Shown here one piece after another: positions 43,458-52,101 of a stretch of 64,000 nucleotides of DNA. The position numbers were made by a program, and so were the translations under genes. Each line of letters starts with the position of its first letter. Positions within the stretch are counted from its first letter, which is position 1. Source of the DNA: Thermoleophilum album (GTDB lineage Bacteria; Actinomycetota; Thermoleophilia; Solirubrobacterales; Thermoleophilaceae); contig NZ_FNWJ01000001.1 of the NCBI RefSeq assembly GCF_900108055.1, positions 186,001 through 250,000 on the forward strand, in the 5' to 3' direction. The notes under the pieces were generated by a model, which ran no database searches, had not been told where the DNA came from, and saw nothing but the letters and a program-made list of their open reading frames with translations.

Positions 43458-44603
43458 CTAGCCGCCGCGGGCGCCGTGCCCGCAGTCGGTAGTAGCGCCG
43501 TCGCGCGGACCATCGCGCTCTTCGGCGCGCATGGGCTCGGTCTTGTCGCGGAAGAGGTCGACGTCGGCACGTTCGATCAACTTCTGGCGATCACTATCGA
43601 CCGCCTGCGCGATCCCGCAGGAGACACGGATCGGTCGCCCATCGGGCGCCTGACAGGAAGCGGCAACGATCGCGCGCACCCGATCACGTAGACGCTGCGC
43701 GCCAGCGGCGTCGGTCTCGCGCAAGATCACCGCGAACTCGTCGCCGCCCCAGCGGTAGCAAGCGTCCGTCGCGCGGGCCGCCTCGGCCAGCGCTACTGCG
43801 ACTTGCCGCAGGCACTCGTCGCCAGCGGGATGACCCCACGTGTCATTTATCTCCTTGAAGCGGTCGACGTCGAGCAGCAACAGCGACAGCGTCGACCCGG
43901 CTCGCTCGAGCCTCGCCAGCTCGAGTTCCAGTGCTTCCTCAAAGGCCCGGCGGTTGCCGAGCCCGGTGAGCTCGTCGATGCGCGCCAGCCGCCGCGCCTG
44001 AGCCTCGTTCTCCCCGGAGACGATCCGCTGGTGGCGGACGTAACTCATCAGGATCAGGAAGGCGGTGCTGAGGGCGTACCAAGGGAGCGCGTGGCTCAGC
44101 AACAGCAACAACCGGTCGTAGCTGTAGGGCTCGTAGATCAGGGGGCTGAAAATCGCCAAGCCGATGAGCCCGAGCAGTGGCAGCGCGCGTCGCGCTGGAT
44201 GAATGCCGGCAGCCGGGATCAACGCCAGCAGGTACGCCTGGTTGAAGGCCGAGTGCGTACCCCCAGACTGCCAGACGAGCAGCGCGAGCAGCGGTATCAG
44301 AGCGGCGTTGAGCAGCCAGAGGTGACGGAAACCGACCCGCTCACCGGCCAGCAACCAGTACGCACCGGCTATTGAGAGTGCGAGGAATGCCAGGTGTAGG
44401 ACGAGCACCGGCGCTTCGAGTCCCCGCGCCGGAATCGACAGCAGCAGCAACAGCAGCCCGACGATCACCCCGATGATCAACGTCAAAGCCATCATGCGGC
44501 GAGCATTGCGCAGGTCGGCGCCCGCGTAGGGATCCTCCCGTTTCGTGAAAAGCTCGCTTACAGCGGCGCGGAACTCGCGGTCCGCGCTCTCTCTCCCGGT
44601 CAT
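43458..44603 (-). CDS. Membrane GGDEF diguanylate cyclase
   Basis: About 381 residues from ATG 44603; a TTG at 44639 overlapping the MeaB stop (TTGA) is an alternative coupled start. Six hydrophobic segments (~35-205) are followed by a GGDEF domain with DELTGLGNRRAF, VDRFKEINDTWGH, an RATD I-site and the canonical GGDEF active site. The C-terminus past the domain is charged and disordered. Fourth GGDEF-type gene of the window. Confidence 0.9.
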   Translation of the reverse strand: MTGRESADREFRAAVSELFTKREDPYAGADLRNARRMMALTLIIGVIVGLLLLLLSIPARGLEAPVLVLHLAFLALSIAGAYWLLAGERVGFRHLWLLNAALIPLLALLVWQSGGTHSAFNQAYLLALIPAAGIHPARRALPLLGLIGLAIFSPLIYEPYSYDRLLLLLSHALPWYALSTAFLILMSYVRHQRIVSGENEAQARRLARIDELTGLGNRRAFEEALELELARLERAGSTLSLLLLDVDRFKEINDTWGHPAGDECLRQVAVALAEAARATDACYRWGGDEFAVILRETDAAGAQRLRDRVRAIVAASCQAPDGRPIRVSCGIAQAVDSDRQKLIERADVDLFRDKTEPMRAEERDGPRDGATTDCGHGARGG

Positions 44604-44635
44604 GTTCCGTTGATCGGCCGCGCGTCTGGCGAACT

Positions 44636-45610
44636 TCAATCCTGGACAGCCACGCTGGCCGCACCAGCAAGGAGCTGCTCGGCCGCGCTCGCTGGGTCGA
44701 GACGCCGCGCCACGACCTCGTCGAGCAGCGCTTGCAGGCGCGGATCATCGGCGACGGCCGCTTCGAGACGGCGCCGCAAGCGGGCGGCTGCGATCGTCAG
44801 GACCTCGTTGCGGAGGTTGCGGCGCCGACGCTCGGCAAGCTCGCCGGCCGCCTCGATGTAGGCGCGGTGCTCGGCGATCTTGGCGGCCAGCTCGCTTACC
44901 CCCTCTCCCCGCGACGCCTCGGTACGCACGATCGGCACTCGCCACCCTTGCTGCGGGCCGAGCGAGAGCACCGACCTGATCTCCCGCACCATCGTGTCGG
45001 TGAGTGGATGATCGGCCTTGTTCACGCAGATCACGTCGGGGATCTCCATCACGCCGGCCTTAAGCGCCTGGATCGAATCGCCCGAGCCCGGGATCAGTAC
45101 GAGCACCACGGTGTCCGCGTTGTCGACGATGTCAACCTCGGCCTGCCCCACACCGACCGTCTCCACGAAGATCTCCTCACGCCCCGCGGCATCCATCAAA
45201 AGCACTGCCTGTAGGGCTGCCTCGGCGAGGCCACCAAGGGCCCCACGGTTGGCCATCGAGCGGATGAAAACTCCCGGGTCCAGGAAGTGCTCGGACAGGC
45301 GGATGCGATCACCCAGCACCGCCCCTTGCGTGAACGGCGAGGAAGGGTCGATTGACAGCACGCCGACCGTCCGACCCTGGTTGCGGGCGTGCTCAACGAG
45401 GCGCGCGATCAACGTCGACTTGCCGGCCCCCGGCGGACCGGTGAAGCCGACCACGCGCGCACGCCCCGTACGCGGGTAGAGCGCCCGCACCAACTCCCAA
45501 CCGCGGGGATCGTCGTTCTCGACCAGCGAGATCGCGCGCGCCAGTGCCCGCCGGTCACCGGCCGCCACAGCTTCCGCCAGCTGGTCTATCGTCTTGGTGG
45601 TTGCCGCCAT
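44636..45610 (-). CDS. meaB: Methylmalonyl-CoA mutase chaperone GTPase (MeaB/ArgK)
   Basis: 324 residues from ATG 45610 (MAATTKTIDQL); the longer frame is upstream spacer. G3E-type GTPase that loads and repairs B12 cofactor in acyl-CoA mutases. P-loop TGPPGAGKSTLIARL, SIDPSSPFTQGAVLGDRIRL, ETVGVGQAEVDI and NKAD are all in order. Mutase subunits lie 24 kb away (17841-18293 and 19431-21089). It diverges from the M50 protease across 30 bases. Confidence 0.96.
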   Translation of the reverse strand: MAATTKTIDQLAEAVAAGDRRALARAISLVENDDPRGWELVRALYPRTGRARVVGFTGPPGAGKSTLIARLVEHARNQGRTVGVLSIDPSSPFTQGAVLGDRIRLSEHFLDPGVFIRSMANRGALGGLAEAALQAVLLMDAAGREEIFVETVGVGQAEVDIVDNADTVVLVLIPGSGDSIQALKAGVMEIPDVICVNKADHPLTDTMVREIRSVLSLGPQQGWRVPIVRTEASRGEGVSELAAKIAEHRAYIEAAGELAERRRRNLRNEVLTIAAARLRRRLEAAVADDPRLQALLDEVVARRLDPASAAEQLLAGAASVAVQD

Positions 45611-45640
45611 CGGGTGGATGGCCAGCGTACCGGCTGGAAG

Positions 45641-46786
45641 ATGGGTATGGAGTCGAGCATCCGACTGGGGCGTATCGCCGGCATTGAGCTCGGCGTCAAC
45701 TGGAGCTGGCTGGTCGCCGCCGCGCTCTTCACCTGGATCCTGGCGGGCGGCGTCTTCCCTGCATCGAACCCGAACCTCGGTACCGGCACCTATCTCGCGA
45801 TGGCGGTGGTGGCGGTGCTGGTGTTTTTCGCGTCGCTTGTCGCCCACGAGTACGGCCACGCCTTGCAGGCCCGGCGCGAGGGCGTCGCGATCGACGGCAT
45901 CACGCTCTGGATTTTCGGCGGGGTGGCCAAGCTCGCAGGACCTTTCCCATCGCCCGAGGCTGAGCTGCGCATCGCCTTGGCCGGCCCTGCGGTGTCGCTG
46001 GTGCTCGGCGTCCTCTTTCTCGGTCTGGCGGTGTTGCTGCCGCTGCCGGCAGCCGCCGACGGCGTGCTGCACTGGCTGGGCAACACGAACCTGGTGCTTT
46101 TGGCCTTCAACATGCTGCCGGCGCTACCGCTCGACGGCGGCCGTGTGCTGCGATCGCTTTTGTGGCGCAAGCGCGGCGACTTCCGTTCGGCGACACGCAC
46201 CGCGGCGCTGCTCGGGCGCGGCTTCGGCCAAGGCCTGATCGTGCTCGGTGTGCTCGCGGTCATCGCGGGCGGTGCGGCAGGCGGCATCTGGCTGGCCTTC
46301 ATCGGCTGGTTCCTGCTCGGTGCGGCGGAAGCCGAAGCCCAAGCCGCTGAGCTAGGGCTGGCGCTGCGCGGAATGCGTGTGGCTGACGCGATGGTCCGCG
46401 ACCCGGTGGTCGTCACCCCCGACTTGAGCCTCGACGAGTTTCTCGACCGGGTCTTCTTCGACCACCGTCACACCGCTTACCCGGTGATCGACACCGGTGA
46501 TGGCCGCGTCGTGCGCGGCATCGTCTCGTTCCGCGACGCCCTGCGTGTGCCGCGCGAACAGTGGCCACGCAAACGCGTCGCCGAGGTGATGGTGCCGCTC
46601 GAGCAAGCGCAGGTGCTCGACCCATCACTCCCGCTGGAGGAGGCACTGCGCACGCTCGCCGCCTCGCCGCTGCGGCGCGGGCTCGTGATGTCGAACTCGC
46701 GCTTCGAGGGGCTGCTGTCGATCACTGACGTGTTGCGCCTGCTCGAGCTCCTCGAGGGCGCTCCGTTGGCGCGCCGTCACTCGTAG
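45641..46786 (+). CDS. Site-2-type zinc metalloprotease (M50) with C-terminal CBS pair
   Basis: About 381 residues from ATG 45641 (ATG 45647 also possible). Intramembrane protease with the zinc motif LVAHEYGHALQ (HExxH) in an early helix and the third ligand in LPALPLDGGRVL. Residues ~245-375 hold two CBS motifs (VADAMVRDPVVVTPDLSLDEFL, then VAEVMVPLEQAQVLD). Group is the SpoIVFB-like M50B family. The cut substrate, often an anti-sigma factor or signal peptide remnant, is unknown. It ends in a ten-base convergent overlap with the ABC permease. Confidence 0.92.
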   Translation: MGMESSIRLGRIAGIELGVNWSWLVAAALFTWILAGGVFPASNPNLGTGTYLAMAVVAVLVFFASLVAHEYGHALQARREGVAIDGITLWIFGGVAKLAGPFPSPEAELRIALAGPAVSLVLGVLFLGLAVLLPLPAAADGVLHWLGNTNLVLLAFNMLPALPLDGGRVLRSLLWRKRGDFRSATRTAALLGRGFGQGLIVLGVLAVIAGGAAGGIWLAFIGWFLLGAAEAEAQAAELGLALRGMRVADAMVRDPVVVTPDLSLDEFLDRVFFDHRHTAYPVIDTGDGRVVRGIVSFRDALRVPREQWPRKRVAEVMVPLEQAQVLDPSLPLEEALRTLAASPLRRGLVMSNSRFEGLLSITDVLRLLELLEGAPLARRHS

Positions 46787-49344
46787 GCGAGCGCTTCGAG
46801 GATCGCCACCCGCGCCGCCCGCCGGGCCGGCGCCAGCGCCGCCAACAGCCCGGCCAGCGCTGCCAGCACGAACAGCAAAAGCAGCTGAGCGACCGGCCAC
46901 GCGAGCACGAACCCCTCGCTCGCCAGCGGACCGGCCATCGCCGCCGCCACAACGCAGCCGAGGGCGATACCGAGGGTGGCACCGATCAGGGCCGTCAGGA
47001 CCGCTTCGAGCAGCACCATCGTGCGCAGCTGACGCCTGCTCATCCCGACGGCGCGCAGCAGACCAAGCTCCCGCGTGCGTTCGAGCACGGAGAGCGCCAA
47101 GGCGTTGACGATCCCCAACACCGAAACCAGGATCGAGAACGCGAGCAGTACGTACACGAGCGCCGCGAGCTGGTTCACCTGACGCTCGATCTTGCGCTTC
47201 GCGGCGCGCTGGTCGAGCGCCTGGACGGTCGGAAACTTGCGCTCCAGCACGCGGCGCAAGCGCCTCAGCAACACCGGCGTAGGGACACCGCGCTGCGGCT
47301 CGACGAGGAGCAAGGCGACGCGCCGCTCGCCGAAACGTGCGGCCAGCGTGCGTCGCGAGACGACGATGTCACCGAAGACGTCCGCGTCGTCTTCCACGGT
47401 CGCGGCGACGCGTGCCCGGAACCGTGTGTCACGCGGCGTCAGGATCGTCACCGTCCGTCCCGGCGCGATACCGCGCGAACGAGCGAAGCGTTCGTCGAGC
47501 AAAACCTGACCGCGAGCAAGCGCCGCCAGCGGCCGTTCGCTGCCGCGCACCACGCGCAGACGCACGAGCGACGCGGGGGTGTCGGTGTCGAGGGCGCTGA
47601 CTTGCCGGGTCCCATCGATACCGACAATGCGCGCCGCGGAGAAGCCGAGGCCGGCGACGGCACCTACGCCCCTTACGCGCCGCACGGTCTCCTCCACGCT
47701 CAGCGGCAGCACCGTGAAGCCGTCCTGCGACTGCACTTCGAGCGGGGCGGGCAGCGTCGTCTCAATCGCGCGTCCCGCTGAAGCATTGATGCCGGCCGCG
47801 AAGACCGCGACGAAAACCACCAGCGCGAGACCGATCATCAAGGCCGTTGCCGAAACCGCCGTCCGGCCCGGCTGGCGCAGAGCGTTCTCGCGCGCTAGCC
47901 GACCAGCCAACCCGCCGATCCGCGCGAAGCCTGCGCCGAGCACACGCGCGACCGGCACCACCACGAGCGGTCCCGCAAGCACCAAACCCATCAAAAGCGC
48001 CAAGGCACCGGCGCCCACCAGCAGGGCCGCACGACCGCTGGCTAGCGGCGCCAACGCGCCGATAGTGAGTCCCAAGGCACCCGCTACGAGCAGCGCCGCG
48101 GCGGCGCCGCGGCGCCGCCTGCGCGCGCGCCGCGAGACGCGCGCGACCGGTAAGCGGAGCGCTGCTAGCGGCGGTATGCGGGTCGCGCGGATCGCCGGCA
48201 CCAGAACCGCGACCAGGGTCACCGCGAGGCCGACAGCGAGCCCAACGATCAGCGAGCGCGTTCGCACAACCGGACCGCTGTTCGGCAGGTCGAGCCCCGC
48301 CATTCCAAGCAGCTCGTCGAGCGCGGGCGTCGAGGCGATCCCGAGCGCGACGCCAAAGCCAGCGCCCAGAACCCCGAGCGCCAGCGCCTCCGCGATCACC
48401 AAGCCGAGCAACTGACCGCGAGCTGCGCCCAACGTGCGCAAAAGCCCGAACTCGGCAGTGCGCTGAGCGACCGTAATCGAGAAGGTGTTGAAGATCAAAA
48501 AGCCCCCGACGACCACCGCCACCCCGGCAAAGACGAGCAGCGCAATACGCAAGAACGAAAGTCCGGATCGAACCTCGCGCGCCTGGCGCTCGACGCTTTC
48601 CGCGAGCGTCTCGACGCGCGCTTCCCGCCCGAGTCGAGAGGCGAGGCGAGTGCGCAACTCCTCAGGGGTCACGCCGGGTGCCGCCCGCACCAGCAGCTGA
48701 TCAAAACGACCGCGCTTGCCGGTTACGGCGCGGGCGTCGGCAAGCGTGAGCGTTACCGCTACCGCTCCGCCGAGGGAGGCCCCCGCGCCAAGGCGCGTGA
48801 TCCCGACCACGCGAAAGCGACGGATACCGCGCTCCCCGACCACGCCGATGCGCTCACCCACACGGACCGAGCGAAACCTTGCGCTCGCCTCGTCGATCGC
48901 CGCCTCGCCCGACCGGCTGGGCGCCCGTCCACGGACGTACCGCAACGATTCGAACGGCCGCGGCAACACCGAGCCGATGAAGTTCGGGGCGAAACCGCGA
49001 CCGAGCGGGCGGTCACGGTCGTCGACCACCTTCGCGAAGCCGACGACTCCGCCCACCGCCTGGCGGACGCCCGGCACGGCGCGCACGCGCGCGAGCAGAG
49101 AGGCTGGCAACGTCGGCGGTTCGACTGCCGGAGAGCTGATCGGTTGGCGGGCCGTCACGACCACGTCGGCGCCCTTCTGGGACTCCCGAAAGAGCCGCTC
49201 GAAGGAGCGATCGATGGTGTCCGTTAGCACGTAAGTCCCGGACACCAACGCAACACCGACGACCACCGCCGCGAGCGTCGCGAGCGCTCGCAGGGGCCTC
49301 GCCCGCAGGTTGCGCAGCGGTATGCGCAGGGGGACTCTCAGCAC
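46777..49344 (-). CDS. ABC transporter permease, two FtsX domains
   Basis: About 855 residues from GTG 49344; the longer frame would overlap the ATPase gene. Typical MacB/LolC-like exporter: an N-terminal helix, a periplasmic-type domain, three helices with FtsX (~265-400), a central pair of helices, a second extracytoplasmic domain, and a final FtsX domain (~735-855) ending EALAYE. It partners with the LolD-type ATPase four bases upstream. In monoderm bacteria such pairs export lipids, peptides or bacteriocins, or act in cell-wall signalling. Cargo unknown. Confidence 0.9.
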   Translation of the reverse strand: MLRVPLRIPLRNLRARPLRALATLAAVVVGVALVSGTYVLTDTIDRSFERLFRESQKGADVVVTARQPISSPAVEPPTLPASLLARVRAVPGVRQAVGGVVGFAKVVDDRDRPLGRGFAPNFIGSVLPRPFESLRYVRGRAPSRSGEAAIDEASARFRSVRVGERIGVVGERGIRRFRVVGITRLGAGASLGGAVAVTLTLADARAVTGKRGRFDQLLVRAAPGVTPEELRTRLASRLGREARVETLAESVERQAREVRSGLSFLRIALLVFAGVAVVVGGFLIFNTFSITVAQRTAEFGLLRTLGAARGQLLGLVIAEALALGVLGAGFGVALGIASTPALDELLGMAGLDLPNSGPVVRTRSLIVGLAVGLAVTLVAVLVPAIRATRIPPLAALRLPVARVSRRARRRRRGAAAALLVAGALGLTIGALAPLASGRAALLVGAGALALLMGLVLAGPLVVVPVARVLGAGFARIGGLAGRLARENALRQPGRTAVSATALMIGLALVVFVAVFAAGINASAGRAIETTLPAPLEVQSQDGFTVLPLSVEETVRRVRGVGAVAGLGFSAARIVGIDGTRQVSALDTDTPASLVRLRVVRGSERPLAALARGQVLLDERFARSRGIAPGRTVTILTPRDTRFRARVAATVEDDADVFGDIVVSRRTLAARFGERRVALLLVEPQRGVPTPVLLRRLRRVLERKFPTVQALDQRAAKRKIERQVNQLAALVYVLLAFSILVSVLGIVNALALSVLERTRELGLLRAVGMSRRQLRTMVLLEAVLTALIGATLGIALGCVVAAAMAGPLASEGFVLAWPVAQLLLLFVLAALAGLLAALAPARRAARVAILEALAYE

Positions 49345-49348
49345 CTGA

Positions 49349-50131
49349 TCAAGCCGAGCCGGAGAGCAACTCGGCGACCTGTTCCCGGCTCTCTGCGCGA
49401 CCGTCAAAGGCGATACGCCCGTCGCGTAAGAGCACCAGCCGGTCTGCCCACACCGCTGCCGCCGGATCGTGGGTGACCATCACCACCGTCTGACCGAACT
49501 CGTCGACCACTCCCCGTAGCAGCCGCAGCACCTCCTGGGAGGAGCGCGAATCGAGGTTGCCGGTCGGCTCGTCCGCAAACACCACGGCGGGACGAGCGAT
49601 CAGGGCGCGCGCCAGCGCGACCCGCTGTTGTTGGCCGCCGGAGAGCTCAGACGGGCGGTGCTCAAGGCGGTCCCCGATACCGATCCTGGAGACCAGCGTG
49701 GCAAACCACTGCTCATCCGGCTTACGGCCCGCGATCTCGAGGGGCAGCAGGATGTTTTCGCGCGCCGTGAGCACCGGCAGGAGGTTGAAGGACTGGAACA
49801 GAAAGCCCACCCGGTCACGGCGTAACCGTGTCAGCGCCTCTTCGTCGAGCTCGGTGATGGTTACACCGTCGAGGACGATCGAACCCGCGGTCGGCCGGTC
49901 GAGTCCGGCCAAAAGATGCATGAGCGTCGACTTCCCGGAGCCGGACGGTCCCATCACGGCAGTGAAACGTGTTGCCTCGATGTCGAGGTCGACGCCGCGC
50001 AGAGCCGAAACCGCCGCTTCGCCTTCGCCGTAGACCCGGCGGAGTCCGCGCGCTCGCACGATTGGGGCAGTAGTGGCGGCGGGCTTGGAACCGTCGAGAC
50101 CTAACATCAGCGCACCTTGGAAGCCTAACAT
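49349..50131 (-). CDS. LolD/MacB-type ABC transporter ATPase
   Basis: About 260 residues. Walker A GPSGSGKST, Q-loop FLFQSFNLLP, signature ELSGGQQQRVALARAL, Walker B VVFADEPTGNLDSRSS and the H-loop VMVTHDP are intact. Two in-frame ATGs, at 50131 and 50107, lie in the two copies of a 24-base tandem repeat, each preceded by the same AAGGTG at equal spacing. Either start is possible; a TTG at 50170 is less likely. It forms an exporter with the FtsX permease downstream. Confidence 0.92.
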   Translation of the reverse strand: MLGFQGALMLGLDGSKPAATTAPIVRARGLRRVYGEGEAAVSALRGVDLDIEATRFTAVMGPSGSGKSTLMHLLAGLDRPTAGSIVLDGVTITELDEEALTRLRRDRVGFLFQSFNLLPVLTARENILLPLEIAGRKPDEQWFATLVSRIGIGDRLEHRPSELSGGQQQRVALARALIARPAVVFADEPTGNLDSRSSQEVLRLLRGVVDEFGQTVVMVTHDPAAAVWADRLVLLRDGRIAFDGRAESREQVAELLSGSA

Positions 50132-50147
50132 CAGCGCACCTTGGAAG
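50100..50147. repeat. Perfect 24-base tandem duplication with duplicated start site
   Basis: Two exact copies of a 24-base unit, 50100-50123 and 50124-50147. On the minus strand each copy holds CCAAGG-TG, then an ATG, so the ribosome binding site and start codon of the ABC ATPase are doubled in frame, adding eight residues. The repeat also overlaps the possible TTG start of the divergent acyltransferase. Confidence 0.9.
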
Positions 50148-50863
50148 CGAGCGGCAAAGCGATCGAGCAAGAACGCGGTGAGGGGCTCGAGCCGCCGCCG
50201 CCACCCCTACCTCCAGACTACCCGTTCGTCCGCACCCCCCCGCCGCCGCTGCGCGGTGGGCCGCTAGCGCTTTTGACCTTCATGGCCCGTAACCACATGC
50301 TGCGCCCCCGCTACGGGGTGTTGTTGGCTCGTCTTCTATGGCTCAAGCTGCGTTACCGCGGGCGTCTGGTTACCGACGGCATCGCCTTCGTCGAGCGCGG
50401 TGTGGAGCTCGAGATCGGCAGACGAGCACGCGTCGAGCTCGGCCGGTGGTCGTGGATCGGCCGGCGTTCGAAGATCCGCTGTCACGAGGGGGTGGTGCGC
50501 ATCGGCGCGAAGACCGTGCTCGGACAGGAGTGCACGATCTCCGCTTATCAACACGTGTCGATCGGCCGTGAGTGCGTGATCGCCGATCGCGTGATGCTGA
50601 TCGACTTCGATCACTGCATGGCCGAGGTCGAGCGTCCGATTCGCGAGCAGGGGATTTACAAGCGCGACGTGCGCGTCGGCCACAACGTGTGGATGGGGTA
50701 CGGCGCCTGCGTTTTGCGGGGCGCGACGGTCGGCGACAACTCGGTGCTCGGCACCTACGCGGTGGTTACGCGCGACGTACCGGCCAACGCGGTGGCGGTC
50801 GGCGTGCCAGCGCGGGTGATTCGCATGCGCCCGGCGCCCGAGCGCCTGCGCTTCGTCGACTGA
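50141..50863 (+). CDS. Left-handed beta-helix acyltransferase (hexapeptide repeat)
   Basis: Up to 240 residues from TTG 50141; the ATG at 50282 (MARNHMLRPRYG) would remove the Pro-rich start and gives 194 residues. The LbH hexapeptide repeats run about 75-230, with DFDHCMAEVERPI and VGHNVWMGYGACVLRGATVGDNSVLGTYAVVTRDVPANAVAVGVPAR-type coils and an acetyl/acyl-transfer active-site histidine area (DHCMA). Relatives add acetyl or short acyl groups to sugars. Position beside GT4/GH57/methyltransferase genes parallels the mycobacterial MGLP locus. Confidence 0.8.
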   Translation: MEASGKAIEQERGEGLEPPPPPLPPDYPFVRTPPPPLRGGPLALLTFMARNHMLRPRYGVLLARLLWLKLRYRGRLVTDGIAFVERGVELEIGRRARVELGRWSWIGRRSKIRCHEGVVRIGAKTVLGQECTISAYQHVSIGRECVIADRVMLIDFDHCMAEVERPIREQGIYKRDVRVGHNVWMGYGACVLRGATVGDNSVLGTYAVVTRDVPANAVAVGVPARVIRMRPAPERLRFVD

Positions 50864-50873
50864 CGCCGCAGCC

Positions 50874-52067
50874 TCAGCCGCCGAGCGCGAGCGGTGCGTC
50901 GACGACGAGTTCCCGGTAGACGGAAGCCACTTGCCGGGCGACGTCGGCCCAGTCGAACGTGAGCACGTGCTCCGACGCCTCGGCCACGAGTCGCTCGCGT
51001 AGCTCGGCGTCTGTCAGTAGCCGTTCCGCCAGCTCGGCGAGCGACTGCGGATCGCGCGAGCGGAAGCGCATTCCCACTTGCTCGCTCGGCACCACTTCCC
51101 GCAAGCCGCCGGTATCGGCGACGAGACAGGGACAGCCCGAGGCCATCGCCTCGAGCGCGACGAGGCCGAACGGCTCGTAAATCGACGGCACCACGCAGAG
51201 GTCGGCGATGCGGTACAGCGAGTGCAGTAGGTCGTCGCCGATCCAGCCGAGGAACGTACCGTGGCGATCGAGACCCAACTCCCGCGCTTGACGGCGCAGG
51301 TCGTCCTCAGCGGTCCCCGATCCCGCAATCACGAAGCGCACGCCGCCGACCCGCTCGATCACCCGCGGCAGCGCCTCAAGCGCGATCTGGAAGCCCTTCT
51401 CGTAGACCAGCCGCCCGACTAGCAACACCAGCTTCTCGTCGGGACGGGCGAACTGCCCACGTAGCGTGTCGAGGTCAGCGACCGGCACCAGTTCGCTGGG
51501 GTCGATGCCGTTCGGGATCACGGCGATTCGGCGCTCGTCGAGGCCGAACACGTCGGCGACGTGCTCGCGCATGTACGACGAGCAAGTGATCACGCGGTCA
51601 GCGCGGTTCGCGATCCAGCGTTCCACCCCGTGGATGTAGGACTGCGGGTGGCGATCGACGTGGCCCTGATGGCGCCCGTACTCGGTGGCGTGGATGGTCA
51701 CCACGAGCGGCACGTGGAAGCGGCGTGCGAGGTGGTCACAGGCGACCGCCACCAGCCAGTCGTGCCCGTGTACGACGTCGAAATCGAAGCGGTCGCCGAG
51801 CTCGACACCGGCCGCCAACATGTCGGCGTTCATGTGCTCTACCCAGGCGATGAACTGAGCGAGGTCGCGGGGGCGACGCGGTTCGCGCACACGATGGATC
51901 GTCAGCGCCCCAAGTTCCTCCTCCGGCGGTGACTCCTCGAGTCCGCGGGCCAGAACGTGTACCTCGACTCCCTGGTCGAGGAGGTTCTCGGCCAGTTTGC
52001 GGACGTGCCGAGCGAGGCCGCCTTCGATCAGCGGCGGATACTCCCAGGAGAGGATTAGTGCACGCAT
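50874..52067 (-). CDS. GT4 glycosyltransferase, Rv3032/glycogen-synthase-like
   Basis: 397 residues from ATG 52067; upstream codons in the frame are a shadow. GT-B fold: N-terminal LSWEYPPLIEGGLARHVRKLAENL and VVHGHDWLVA, C-terminal AVIPNGIDPSEL, LLVGRLVYEKGFQ and the EPFGLVALEAMASGCP sugar-nucleotide site. This motif set is that of actinobacterial alpha-1,4-glucan (GlgA/GlgM/Rv3032-type) enzymes. Downstream of GH57 and a methyltransferase in the same order as Rv3030-Rv3031-Rv3032, so an alpha-1,4-glucosyl chain for methylated polysaccharide is the best guess. Confidence 0.88.
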   Translation of the reverse strand: MRALILSWEYPPLIEGGLARHVRKLAENLLDQGVEVHVLARGLEESPPEEELGALTIHRVREPRRPRDLAQFIAWVEHMNADMLAAGVELGDRFDFDVVHGHDWLVAVACDHLARRFHVPLVVTIHATEYGRHQGHVDRHPQSYIHGVERWIANRADRVITCSSYMREHVADVFGLDERRIAVIPNGIDPSELVPVADLDTLRGQFARPDEKLVLLVGRLVYEKGFQIALEALPRVIERVGGVRFVIAGSGTAEDDLRRQARELGLDRHGTFLGWIGDDLLHSLYRIADLCVVPSIYEPFGLVALEAMASGCPCLVADTGGLREVVPSEQVGMRFRSRDPQSLAELAERLLTDAELRERLVAEASEHVLTFDWADVARQVASVYRELVVDAPLALGG

Positions 52068-52101
52068 ATCTCGTTCTAGCCGTCCCTGGTTCAGTCGGCC
52101 G

